NCBI GenBank assembly: GCA_017541995.1
Contig: JAFXYD010000045.1
Span: forward strand, 1 to 43,679
DNA: 43,679 nt
Source of the DNA: Oscillospiraceae bacterium
Lineage (GTDB): Bacteria > Bacillota > Clostridia > Oscillospirales > Oscillospiraceae
Direction of reading: 5' to 3'
How positions within the stretch are numbered: position 1 is the stretch's first letter; each line of letters opens with the position of its first letter. Below the pieces are notes generated by a model, which saw nothing but the letters and a program-made list of their open reading frames with translations, ran no database searches and had not been told where the DNA came from. Below are positions 31,401-39,808 of this stretch, piece after piece. The translations under genes and the position numbers were made by a program.

Positions 31401-31973
31401 GCCCGCACCGACGCCAAGCCCATCCGGGCCGTGATCGGGGAGGGCTCCGGCTTCCGGGACGGGGACCAGGTCACCGTCTGCGGCGTGATCCAGTCCGTCA
31501 CCACCAAGAGCACCCGAAACAACAGCCTCATGGCCTACGTGACCCTGGAGGACGACAGCGCCTCGGTGGAGATGCTGGTCTTCTCCGCCACCCTGTCCCG
31601 CTGCGAGGCCCTGCTGCAGCCCGGCGCCGCCGTGGCGGTGGAGGCCCGGGTATCCCTCCGGGACGAGAAGCCCACCCAGCTCATGGTAAACAGCGTCACG
31701 GAGCTGGACCGCTTCGCCCGGCAGGGGGCCGCGCCCCGGCGGGAGCTGCATCAGCTCCGGCCCTGCGGCAGGCTCTATCTGAAGCTGCCCTCCGAGGACA
31801 GCCTGGAGTATCAGAAGACCCGGGCGATTCTGAATATGTTCCCCGGCTCTGTCCAGGCGGTGCTCTATTTTGCCGATACCGGCGTCCGCCGGGGGGCCCT
31901 GTGCAGTCCCGAGACCGTGATGGTGGAGGAGCTGAAGAGCCTGCTGGGCTCGGAGGCCGTGGTGGAGAAGTAA
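28437..31973 (+). CDS. dnaE: DNA polymerase III alpha subunit with an in-frame repeat insertion
   Basis: An 1178-residue replicative polymerase of the DnaE type. An N-terminal PHP domain (starting HLHLHTEYSLLDG) leads to the palm, where PDFDTDFCQERR places catalytic Asp423 and Asp425. The fingers include FNKAHAVCYAKVSYDTAWLK. An OB-fold follows near 1020-1090 (VTVCGVIQSVTTKSTRNN). Firmicutes use DnaE beside PolC, so it may act in primer extension or repair; no polC is in the window. Residues about 312-340, between FAERYLNA and AEYRKRLDYEMG, where other DnaE proteins have only a short linker, translate a GTAG palindrome and flank. AGAAGGGAG precedes the ATG at 28437. It follows whiA across the octamer hairpin. 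Confidence 0.95.
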   Translation: MSFVHLHLHTEYSLLDGACRIGKLMDRVKELGQSAVAITDHGVMYGVIDFYKAAKAAGIKPIIGCEVYVAPRTRFDKVHGIDNENAHLVLLCKNETGYRNLSYLVSKGFLEGFYGRPRIDMELLRQHSEGLIALSACLAGAIPRRLKADDYEGARALALEYSCMFGPDNFYLELQDHGIAEQARINPMLLRLARELQLPLVVTNDAHYLRREDAPTQDVLMCIQMGKTVDDPNRLRFESDEFYVKSEAELRQLFPQLEEAFENTARIAERCNVEFEFGHYHLPAYEAPDGSDSLTYFRKLCEEGFAERYLNASTTSGSGAQCAPRDLSASGGSPMSASSVAEYRKRLDYEMGVIEKMGYVDYFLIVADFIRWAKEQGIPVGPGRGSGAGSIAAYCMHITEIDPMQYALIFERFLNPERVSMPDFDTDFCQERRGEVIDYVTRKYGKDRVAQIVTFGTMAARGAVRDVGRALNMSYAETDVVAKAIPNELHMTLELALTKNPRLKQMYDQDPKVKKLIDTARDIEGMPRNTSTHAAGVVITARPVSDYVPLARNEDTVVTQFTMTTIEELGLLKMDFLGLRNLTVIDDAEKKIRRSVPGFSMKSVRDDDPETFAMLGEGKTSGVFQLESSGITGVCVQMKPQSIEDMTAIVALYRPGPMESIPRFIQSKHHPETISYITPQLQPILNVTYGCIVYQEQVIEIFRKLGGYTLGQADNMRRAISKKKQNVIVQERQAFVYGDPARGIPGAVANGVKEEAAQQIYDEILDFANYAFNKAHAVCYAKVSYDTAWLKCHYPRQYMAALMTSMLSDTEKVAGYIADCRDMGIELLPPDVNHSEDVFTVEGDKIRFGLGAVKNVGRGLIQKMTAEREKNGPFTGIAAFCKRLNDTELNRRAVENLIRCGAMDCFGLRRSQLLAVYESVMTWVSGESRRNLAGQLGLFDSLEDRENELSLQVPDIPELDLFELLAGEKQTTGLYISGHPMDKYREALARTDAKPIRAVIGEGSGFRDGDQVTVCGVIQSVTTKSTRNNSLMAYVTLEDDSASVEMLVFSATLSRCEALLQPGAAVAVEARVSLRDEKPTQLMVNSVTELDRFARQGAAPRRELHQLRPCGRLYLKLPSEDSLEYQKTRAILNMFPGSVQAVLYFADTGVRRGALCSPETVMVEELKSLLGSEAVVEK
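29376..29453 (+). repeat. GTAG palindrome inserted in frame in dnaE
   Basis: A GTAG palindrome (29386-29407, stem GGCGCAC/GTGCGCC) is followed by CTGCCTCGGGCGGG (29419-29432), which also occurs inverted beside the palindrome at 43573-43595. The frame remains open, adding roughly 29 residues. Confidence 0.85.
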
Positions 31974-32042
31974 ACCGTTGAAACGGAGCCCGAAAAAAGT
32001 TACAAAAATGGTAAAATAATGCTATCCTTTTCCGTAGTTTTG

Positions 32043-32051
32043 TGATATACT
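32043..32051 (+). promoter_or_regulatory. Extended -10 promoter candidate for the lipoprotein gene
   Basis: TGA followed by TATACT (32046-32051) gives a TGn-extended -10 box in an AT-rich stretch; no good -35 is present. It lies about 80 bases before the lipoprotein start. Confidence 0.45.
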
Positions 32052-32131
32052 GTAATTTGATGTAATGGGGCTATTTTGCTCTATATCTTGCGGAAAAACA
32101 TCAAAGAACGCTTTGAAAGAACGAGTAACGA

Positions 32132-33454
32132 ATGAATAAATTAAAGCTGATCGCGCCGGTTCTGCTGCTGCTTTCGCTGCTGAGCGGCTGCTATTCCTTT
32201 GACAGCGACTCCTTCTACGCCCTGCCCCAGCGCTCGCCGGAGTACCGGGAGCTCCAGACCGCCGTGGAGACGGCCCTGGCCGGGGGCAGCTACAGCGCTC
32301 CCGTCTCCGGGGCCAACCGCCAGGTGATCCAGCAGGTGGATCTGGACGGCGACGGCCTGGAGGAGGTGCTGGTCTTCTGCAAGCAGGAGGGGGAGCGCCC
32401 CCTGAAGGTGCTGATCCTGAAGCGGGAGGAGGAGCGCTACGTCCATCTGTCCACCCTGGAGGGGGACGGCACCGCCTTCGACTCCGTGCAGTACGCCCAG
32501 CTGGACGGACAGCCCGGCATGGAGATCCTGCTCTCCCGCCGCATCGGCGAGCAGGTGCAGCAGTTTCTCAGCGTCTATACCATCGGCCAGGAGGGGCCCC
32601 GGGAGCTGATGAGCTCCGGCTACGCCGCCTACACCGTCCTGGACCTGGACGGCGACGCCCGCTCGGACATCTTCGTGCTGCGGGCCAACGCCGAGGGCCC
32701 CCGGGCCTACGCCGAGCTCTACCGCTGCAGCGAGCAGGGGGATCTGGTGAAGGACGCCGAGGCCAGCCTCTCCACCGGGGCGGACTCCGTCAAGCGCATC
32801 CTCACCGGCAACATCGCCCCGGAGGTGCCCGCGGTCTTCGTGGCCTCGGCCTATGACGAGAGCAATCTGATCACCGACGTGTTCACCCTGGAGCGGAACG
32901 TCTTTGTGAACATCACCCAGAACGCCGAGAGCGGTCAGAGCTCCCAGACCGTCCGCAACTACTACGTCTACTCCACGGACATCGACAACAACGGCGTCAT
33001 CGAGCTGCCCAACACCCTGCCCCTGCCCCCCATCGAGGGGGACAGCGGCTCCGAGAACCAGTACCGCATCATCTGGTACAATCTCAGCGCCGACGGCAGC
33101 CGCAGCGACAACAAGACCACCTACCACAATTTTGCCGAGGGCTGGTTTCTCTTCCTGCCCGAGGCCTGGTGCCCGAGCCTGCGGGTCAGCCGCGTCCACA
33201 CGGAGACGGGCCAGGCGGGCACCGAGTTCTCCGTGCAGGGGGAGGACGGCAGCCTGCAGCCGGTTCTGCGGGTCTACGCCTTCACCGGCGAAAAGGCCCA
33301 GGCCCAGAGCCGGGAGGAGGGCCGCTTCCTCATCACCCAGCGGGGCGACGTGTGCTACTCGGCCCTGCTGGACCCCCAAAGCGGCCTGACCCGGGAGGAG
33401 CTCCAGGCCCGCTTCAACTTCATCTCCGTGGATCTGCTGCCCAGCGAGGGCTGA
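32132..33454 (+). CDS. Lipoprotein with FG-GAP/EF-hand-like calcium motifs, next to a two-component system
   Basis: A 440-residue predicted lipoprotein. The signal peptide ends in the lipobox LLSGC, with Cys20 as the lipidated residue. Three acidic loops of the Asp-x-Asp-x-(Asn/Gly) kind, VDLDGDGLEEV (about 69-79), LDLDGDARSDIF (about 171-182) and TDIDNNGVIEL (about 287-297), resemble calcium-binding FG-GAP/EF-hand-like turns, suggesting a beta-propeller-type external domain. No enzyme motif is visible. The ATG at 32132 has only a weak GAACGAG-type ribosome site. It is 75 bp upstream of a response regulator and sensor kinase on the same strand and may be an accessory sensor or a target of that system; this is inference. 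Confidence 0.85.
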   Translation: MNKLKLIAPVLLLLSLLSGCYSFDSDSFYALPQRSPEYRELQTAVETALAGGSYSAPVSGANRQVIQQVDLDGDGLEEVLVFCKQEGERPLKVLILKREEERYVHLSTLEGDGTAFDSVQYAQLDGQPGMEILLSRRIGEQVQQFLSVYTIGQEGPRELMSSGYAAYTVLDLDGDARSDIFVLRANAEGPRAYAELYRCSEQGDLVKDAEASLSTGADSVKRILTGNIAPEVPAVFVASAYDESNLITDVFTLERNVFVNITQNAESGQSSQTVRNYYVYSTDIDNNGVIELPNTLPLPPIEGDSGSENQYRIIWYNLSADGSRSDNKTTYHNFAEGWFLFLPEAWCPSLRVSRVHTETGQAGTEFSVQGEDGSLQPVLRVYAFTGEKAQAQSREEGRFLITQRGDVCYSALLDPQSGLTREELQARFNFISVDLLPSEG

Positions 33455-33529
33455 GATCGGAGCAAAAACAGGAATTTACCCCGCGGAGGCCCCGATGGGA
33501 GGCCTCTGCCGGAAAGGTTGGATGGAACA

Positions 33530-34216
33530 ATGAAAAAGGTTTTGATTTTAGAGGACGAGATCAACATTCGCAGCTTTGTGGTCATCAATCTGCGGCGGGC
33601 CGGCTATGACGCCATCGAGGCCGGCACCGGGGCCGAGGCCCTGGAGAAGCTCCGGGAGAACCCGGACATCGGCGTGGCGATTCTGGATATCATGCTGCCG
33701 GATATGGACGGCTTCGAGGTCTGCCGGAACATCCGGGCCACCAACAAGACCATCGGCATCATCATGCTCACCGCCCGCACCCAGGAGATGGACAAGGTCA
33801 CGGGCCTCATGACCGGGGCCGACGACTACGTCACCAAGCCCTTCTCCCCGGCGGAGCTCACCGCCCGGATCGACGCCCTCTACCGCCGCATCGGCGGCGA
33901 CGTGAACGCCGACGCCGAGGTGCTGAGCCAGGGCATCTTCGTGCTGAACACCCGCAACCGCACCCTGGAGAAGAACGGCCAGCGCATCAAGCTGACCCAG
34001 GTGGAGTACGCCATCATGAAGCTCTTCATGCAGAACCCCGGCCGGGCCCTGTCCCGGGAGGACATTCTCACCTCCGTCTGGGGCCGGGACTACGACGGCG
34101 AGCTGAAGATCGTGGACGTGAACATCCGCCGCCTGCGGATCAAGATCGAAAACGACACCGCCAATCCCACTTTCATCACCACGGTCTGGGGCTTCGGCTA
34201 TAAATGGGGTGCCTGA
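33530..34216 (+). CDS. OmpR/PhoB-family response regulator
   Basis: A 228-residue regulator. The receiver domain (1-118) has the acidic pocket (LEDE, 7-10), phosphoacceptor Asp53 (ILDIMLPDMDG), Thr81 and Lys103 (VTKPF). The C-terminal winged helix (about 130-228) includes the LTQVEYAIMKLFMQNPGRAL and VDVNIRRLR recognition segments. It overlaps the downstream histidine kinase gene by 13 bp, a cognate pair. The ATG at 33530 is chosen because the receiver begins there; the ribosome site is weak. A 9-bp hairpin (GCGGAGGCC with GGCCTCTGC, about 33483-33509) lies in the leader between the lipoprotein and this gene and might modulate expression. Confidence 0.94.
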   Translation: MKKVLILEDEINIRSFVVINLRRAGYDAIEAGTGAEALEKLRENPDIGVAILDIMLPDMDGFEVCRNIRATNKTIGIIMLTARTQEMDKVTGLMTGADDYVTKPFSPAELTARIDALYRRIGGDVNADAEVLSQGIFVLNTRNRTLEKNGQRIKLTQVEYAIMKLFMQNPGRALSREDILTSVWGRDYDGELKIVDVNIRRLRIKIENDTANPTFITTVWGFGYKWGA

Positions 34217-35679
34217 GCTTGAGGGATCCACAGAAGAAGCAGACCCGGCGGGAGGCCCGCCGGAAAAAACGGAAGCTGGCGGGCGGCCTGCAGCAGCGCT
34301 GGCTGCGGAACATTCTCAGCATCGTGGCGGTCATCGTCATTCTGGTGGGAGTGGCCTTCTCCGTGGCCAACGGCGTCTACACCTATTCCGCCATGCGCTC
34401 CGGCCTGGAGGCGGAGGCCAACACCACCACGGCCTTTCTGCGGAACTATCTGAACCTGGACTACAACGAGTGCTACGCCTCCTGCGTGCTGCTGGTGCAG
34501 AACTACGCCGGCCGGGATCGGCTGGAGCTGCAATTCGTGGGCAGCCGGGGAGAGGTGCTGGCCTCCTCCTACGGCCTCTTTGCCGAGGAGACCGTCCGCA
34601 CCATCGACGTGGCCCAGGCGCTGGAGTCCCGCTCCATGTACTACTACGTGGGGGAGAACCCCGACACCGGGGAGCGGATCATGTCGGTGGCCACGCCCAT
34701 GATTTACTCCGACGGCCAGGTGGTGGGGGTGCTGCGCTTTGTCAGCTCCACCCGGAACGCCGACCGCTATATCATCCTGGGCATGGTGCTGGCGACGGGC
34801 TTTGCCCTGGCGGCCCTGGCCATCGTCTACGTCAGCAACCGGCTCTATTTCCGCTCCATCCTGGAGCCCGTGGCCGAGATCACCGAGACCGCCAAGCGCA
34901 TCTCCGCCGGCAGCTACGGCATCCGCATCCAGAAGAAGTATGACGACGAGATCGGCGTCCTGGCGGACACCATCAACGATATGTCCGCCAAGATCGGCCA
35001 GGCGGAGCGGATGCAGTCCGAGTTCGTCTCCTCCGTCTCCCACGAGCTGCGCACCCCTCTGACGGCCATCACCGGCTGGGGCGAGACCCTGCTGGAGGGG
35101 GAGCCGGACCCGGAGGAGACCCGCCGGGGCATTTCCATCATCCTGGGAGAGGCCAGGCGTCTGACCTCCATGGTGGAGGAGCTGCTGGAGTTCACCCGGA
35201 TCCAGGACGGGCGCTTTACCCTGAATATCCGCCCCTGCGACCTGCGCTCCGACTTTGAGGATATGATCTTCATGTACGGCAGCCGCCTGAAGCAGGAGGG
35301 CATTTCCATGGAATACCAGGAAAACGACGACGACATTCCCGAGATCTCCTGCGACCCGGAGCGGATGCGGCAGGTCTTTCTGAACATTCTGGACAACGCC
35401 GCCAAGCACGGCGGCGAGGGCAAGCGCATCACCGCCTCCATGCGGCTGGAGGGGCAGAACGTGGTCACCCGGATCCGGGACTACGGCCCCGGCATCCCCG
35501 AGGAGGAGCTGCCCCACGTCAAGATGAAGTTCTACAAGGGCAGCTCCAAGGCCCGGGGCTCCGGCATCGGCCTGGCGGTCTGCGACCAGATCGTGGAGCT
35601 CCACGGCGGCAGACTGACCCTGGAAAATGCCCCCGGCGGCGGAACGCTGGTCACGGTATCCCTGCCGCTTTCCCAGTAA
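34204..35679 (+). CDS. Membrane sensor histidine kinase
   Basis: A 491-residue class I sensor kinase. A strongly basic start (RREARRKKRK) precedes membrane helix 1 (about 37-57). An external sensor of about 135 residues follows, then helix 2 (about 192-215), a HAMP linker (about 218-270), the phosphorylated His280 in SSVSHELRTPL, and an ATPase domain with N box NILDNAAKHGG, G1 GPGIPEEELPH and G2 GSGIGLAVC. Architecture resembles the PhoR/WalK group. The ATG at 34204 overlaps the response regulator; a TTG at 34219 is an alternative, since neither has a strong ribosome site. The signal is not evident; the adjacent calcium-motif lipoprotein is a candidate partner. Confidence 0.94.
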   Translation: MGCLSLRDPQKKQTRREARRKKRKLAGGLQQRWLRNILSIVAVIVILVGVAFSVANGVYTYSAMRSGLEAEANTTTAFLRNYLNLDYNECYASCVLLVQNYAGRDRLELQFVGSRGEVLASSYGLFAEETVRTIDVAQALESRSMYYYVGENPDTGERIMSVATPMIYSDGQVVGVLRFVSSTRNADRYIILGMVLATGFALAALAIVYVSNRLYFRSILEPVAEITETAKRISAGSYGIRIQKKYDDEIGVLADTINDMSAKIGQAERMQSEFVSSVSHELRTPLTAITGWGETLLEGEPDPEETRRGISIILGEARRLTSMVEELLEFTRIQDGRFTLNIRPCDLRSDFEDMIFMYGSRLKQEGISMEYQENDDDIPEISCDPERMRQVFLNILDNAAKHGGEGKRITASMRLEGQNVVTRIRDYGPGIPEEELPHVKMKFYKGSSKARGSGIGLAVCDQIVELHGGRLTLENAPGGGTLVTVSLPLSQ

Positions 35680-35712
35680 TCATCGTCAAAGAACAGAAAG
35701 GAGGGACAGACT

Positions 35713-36732
35713 ATGCCGAAGGAAAGCTGTCCCGTTCAGGAAAAATTCAAGACCATGATCGGCGGACAGGCGCTGATCGAGGGGATTATGATGCGAGGGC
35801 CGGAGAAGCAGGCCATCGTGGTCCGCCATGCCACCGAGGGGATCAGGGAAAAGGTGGAGCCCCTGCGGAAGAAAACAGGCGTCCTCACCTGGCCCCTGAT
35901 CCGGGGCATCGTCAACTTCGGCGGCTCCATGGTCTCCGGGGTGAAATCCTTGATGTGGTCCGCCGAAAACTCCGGCATGGAGGAGGACACGGAGGAAAAC
36001 ACCGAGCCCTCCAAGCTGGATCAGTGGCTGGAAAAGAAGCTGGGCAGCGAGAAATTCATGTCCGTGCTGATCACAATTTCCGTGATCCTGGGCATGGGCT
36101 TCTCCGTGGCCCTGTTCTTCCTGCTGCCCATGCTGCTGGGCAACGGGATCCAGCGGCTCACCGGCTGCGGCGTGGTGGTGCAGCACCTCTTTGAGGGCCT
36201 GTTCCGCATCGTGATCTTCCTGGTCTATATGATCCTGGTCTCCCGGCTGAAGGATATGAAGCGGGTCTTCTCCTACCACGGGGCGGAGCACAAGACCATC
36301 CGCTGCTACGAGGCGAGGCTGCCCCTCACGGTGGAAAACGTCCGCACTATGACCCGCAAGCACCCCCGCTGCGGCACCAGCTTCCTCTTTGTGGTGATGG
36401 CCCTGTCCATCTTCCTCTTCACGGTGCTGACGGCGGTGCTGAACGCGCTGATTCCCGGCCTGCTGGTGCTCCAGCAGAACAGCCGGGTGCTCTACAATCT
36501 GCTGATGATGGCCCTGAAGCTGCTGGTGATGCTGCCCCTGGTGGTGTCCGTCAGCTATGAGCTCAACCGCTTCGTGGGCCGCCACGACAACCGCTTCACC
36601 CGCATTCTGACGGCGCCGGGGATGTGGTTCCAGAATTTTACCACCAACGAGCCCGACGACTCCATGATCGAGGTGGCCATCCGGGCTCTGGAGCTGGTGC
36701 TGCCGGAGCAAGAAGGAGCCGACAAATGGTAA
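35713..36732 (+). CDS. yqhQ: DUF1385 membrane protein YqhQ
   Basis: A 339-residue DUF1385-family protein. The N-terminal block GGQALIEGIMMRGPEK and the central segment FSYHGAEHKTIRCYEA are the family hallmarks. Membrane helices are near 118-137, 163-180, 222-240, 244-260 and 268-282. The biochemical role of DUF1385 proteins is not settled. It is commonly found with prmC and prfA in Firmicutes; here it overlaps prmC by 7 bases, which supports co-translation. GAAAGGAGG precedes the ATG at 35713. Confidence 0.92.
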   Translation: MPKESCPVQEKFKTMIGGQALIEGIMMRGPEKQAIVVRHATEGIREKVEPLRKKTGVLTWPLIRGIVNFGGSMVSGVKSLMWSAENSGMEEDTEENTEPSKLDQWLEKKLGSEKFMSVLITISVILGMGFSVALFFLLPMLLGNGIQRLTGCGVVVQHLFEGLFRIVIFLVYMILVSRLKDMKRVFSYHGAEHKTIRCYEARLPLTVENVRTMTRKHPRCGTSFLFVVMALSIFLFTVLTAVLNALIPGLLVLQQNSRVLYNLLMMALKLLVMLPLVVSVSYELNRFVGRHDNRFTRILTAPGMWFQNFTTNEPDDSMIEVAIRALELVLPEQEGADKW

Positions 36733-37604
36733 AGACCTACGCTGACCTCTACCTGGACGCCCGGAAGGCCCTGCTCCCCACAGAGGGCATGTACGCGGGG
36801 AACATCGCCCGGGAGCTGGTCTGCGCGGCCTCCGGCAAAACCCAGGAGGCCTTGATCGCGGATCGGGGCCTCTACGCCTCGGAGGAGATCTGCCTGCGGG
36901 TGGAGAATTTCGTCCAGCGGCATCTAACCGGGGAGCCCACCGCCTACATCCTGGGGCAGTGGGATTTCTACGATATGACCCTCACCGTGACCCCCGACGT
37001 GCTGATCCCCCGGGACGACTCCATGGCGGTGACGGAGCTGGCCATCAAGAAGGCCCTCTTCCTGCCCCAGAATCCCCGGATTCTGGATCTCTGCACCGGC
37101 TCCGGCTGCATCGGCCTGGCCCTGGCCCGGCGGGTGAAGGACGCCAAGCTGACCCTGGCGGACATCTCCCCGGAGGCCCTGCGGGTGGCAAAGAAAAACG
37201 TGGCGGATCTCCATCTGGGGGGCCGGGTCAGCTGCGTCCTGGCGGACGCCCGGAAGCCCGCCGCGCCCTTTCTGGGCAAGTTTGATCTCATCGTCTCCAA
37301 TCCTCCCTACGTCACCACCGCCGAGATGGAGGCCCTGGACAGCTCCGTGAAGGACTTCGAGCCCCATCTGGCCCTCCACGGGGGCGCCGACGGCCTGGAC
37401 TTCTACCGGGCCATCGTGCGGAACTTCACCCCCGCCCTGCGGCCCGGCGGCTGCATGGCCTTCGAGTTCGGCCGGGGCCAGGCCCCGGCGGTGCGCGCCA
37501 TTCTGGAGGCGGCGGACTTTCGCATCCTGGAGCAGCGGGAGGACAACTCCGGCATCCTTCGGGCCGTGCTGGCGCAGCACGGCGAGGAGAAAAAAGAAGA
37601 CTAA
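36726..37604 (+). CDS. prmC: Release factor glutamine methyltransferase
   Basis: A 292-residue SAM-dependent enzyme that N5-methylates the GGQ glutamine of release factors RF1/RF2. An N-terminal helical domain (1-90) is followed by the Rossmann fold with SAM motif LDLCTGSGCIGLAL and substrate-glutamine motif NPPY at 192-195. The start is the ATG at 36726 inside the end of yqhQ, chosen because the family's N-terminal helix begins there; a longer in-frame extension is antisense-like and is rejected. No prfA follows; the next gene is recA under a separate promoter. Confidence 0.94.
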   Translation: MVKTYADLYLDARKALLPTEGMYAGNIARELVCAASGKTQEALIADRGLYASEEICLRVENFVQRHLTGEPTAYILGQWDFYDMTLTVTPDVLIPRDDSMAVTELAIKKALFLPQNPRILDLCTGSGCIGLALARRVKDAKLTLADISPEALRVAKKNVADLHLGGRVSCVLADARKPAAPFLGKFDLIVSNPPYVTTAEMEALDSSVKDFEPHLALHGGADGLDFYRAIVRNFTPALRPGGCMAFEFGRGQAPAVRAILEAADFRILEQREDNSGILRAVLAQHGEEKKED

Positions 37605-37605
37605 A

Positions 37606-37635
37606 TTGTACGCATTATGGTACATATAATATGAT
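37606..37635 (+). promoter_or_regulatory. recA promoter with an overlapping dyad
   Basis: TTGTAC (37606-37611), an 18-bp spacer and TATGAT (37630-37635); TATAAT at 37625-37630 overlaps but is too close to the -35. A dyad TGTAC-N8-GTACA (37607-37624) covers the -35 and spacer, and could be an SOS-repressor site. It differs from the GAAC-N4-GTTC box of Bacillus LexA, so that role is tentative. Confidence 0.6.
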
Positions 37636-37675
37636 ACAGTACAGCTATCCTGAAAACAAGTGAGGTAGAAATACT

Positions 37676-38788
<1,113 letters not shown>

Positions 38789-38790
38789 TT

Positions 38791-38864
38791 CAGGGATCAG
38801 GGATCAGGGATCAGGGGACGGGGGGTTACGGATTGCCACGGGCCGTACCGGCCCTCGCAATGAC
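38791..38864. repeat. ATCAGGG microsatellite followed by a second-family palindrome
   Basis: Four CAGGGAT units (38791-38816) are followed by GGGGACGGGGG and the element CGGATTGCCACG - GGCCGTACCGGCC - CTCGCAATGACA (38829-38864). The module order is the same as in the gap at 9882-10271. Confidence 0.85.
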
Positions 38865-38884
38865 AGATAGGGGACCTTCCCGCC

Positions 38885-39137
38885 GTAGGGGCGGCCATTG
38901 GCCGCCCGCCGTCTCCCGTTCGCACCCGCCGTAGGGGCGGTCATTGGCCGCCCGCCATCTCCCGTTCGCACCCGCCGTAGGGGCGGTCATTGGCCGCCCG
39001 CCGCCTCCCATTCGCACCCGCCGTAGGGGCGGTCATTGGCCGCCCGCCGCCTCCCGTTCGCACCCGCCGTAGGGGCGGTCATTGGCCGCCCGCCGTCTCC
39101 CGTTCGCACCCGCCGTAGGGGCGGCCATTGGCCGCCC
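38885..39137 (+). repeat. Six tandem 46-bp units, each with one GTAG-headed palindrome
   Basis: Copies start at 38885, 38931, 38977, 39023, 39069 and 39115, exactly 46 bp apart. Each has GTAG, the stem GGGCGG(C/T)C/GGCCGCCC and a conserved 23-bp linker containing TTCGCACCCGCC. Four copies have T at the stem position that pairs with G, a change that keeps pairing in plus-strand RNA as a G-U pair. With 38791-38864 this fills the 392 bp between recA and recX; no gene is present there. Confidence 0.95.
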
Positions 39138-39180
39138 ACCGTGTCCTGGCCGGGCAGGAATATCCCATCGAGGAAACATT

Positions 39181-39798
39181 ATGAATCACATCATCAAAGC
39201 GATCCTCCCGCCCAAGCGGCAGGGGATGAGAGCTGTCGTTGTCTTTGAGAACGGCAGCACGAAGAAATACCTGCCTCAGACGGTGGCGGAGCAGGGACTT
39301 TTCGCGGGCATGGAGCTGACGGAGGCGGAGCTTGCGGCCCTGGAGAAGGCCAACGCCGCCGCCTCCGCGAAGCAGCGGGCGGTACGGATCATCTCCGCCG
39401 CCGCGGTCTCCAAGGGGGATCTGCAGCGGCGGCTGACCCAGAAGGGGGAAAGCCCCGAGGATGCCAAAAAGGCAGTGGAATGGCTCTCCGAGCTGAAGCT
39501 GCTGGACGACGCCGAGACCGCCCGCCAGATCGTGGCCCGGGGCGCCGCCCGGGGCTACGGGGCGGAGCGGGTCAAGCAGATGCTCTATGAAAAGCGGGTC
39601 CCCCGGCAATACTGGGAGGAGGCCCTGGCCGCCATGCCGGATATGTCCGAGGCCCTGACGGACTTCCTCCGCAAGCGTCTGGGGGAGGAGCCCGACGAAA
39701 AAACCCTCCGCAGCGCCTCCGCCGCCGCCCTCCGCCGGGGCTACACCTGGTCCCAGGTGCGGGAGGCCCTGGAGCGGCTGCGAAATTCCGAACTGTAG
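39181..39798 (+). CDS. recX: RecX-family regulator of RecA
   Basis: A 205-residue protein composed of three-helix RecX repeats (for example KGDLQRRLTQKGESPEDAKKAV-type and YGAERVKQMLYEKRVP-type segments). RecX modulates RecA filaments. Its position directly after recA, and an N-terminal extension preceding the repeats, support the assignment. The ATG at 39181 follows GAGGAAAC; an upstream extension would translate the tandem palindromes and is rejected. It starts 44 bp after the last palindrome and is followed 10 bp later by rimO. Confidence 0.88.
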   Translation: MNHIIKAILPPKRQGMRAVVVFENGSTKKYLPQTVAEQGLFAGMELTEAELAALEKANAAASAKQRAVRIISAAAVSKGDLQRRLTQKGESPEDAKKAVEWLSELKLLDDAETARQIVARGAARGYGAERVKQMLYEKRVPRQYWEEALAAMPDMSEALTDFLRKRLGEEPDEKTLRSASAAALRRGYTWSQVREALERLRNSEL

Positions 39799-39808
39799 GA
39801 GCACAACT

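Noticed and set aside
29451-31751. Minus-strand frame of 766 codons opposite dnaE
   Set aside because: Antisense shadow of a conserved polymerase; composition is His/Gly/Val-rich and motif-free.
38885-39137. CRISPR-like array between recA and recX
   Set aside because: Repeats and the intervening 23 bp are both conserved, so there are no unique spacers, and no cas gene is nearby. It is a tandem palindrome array.
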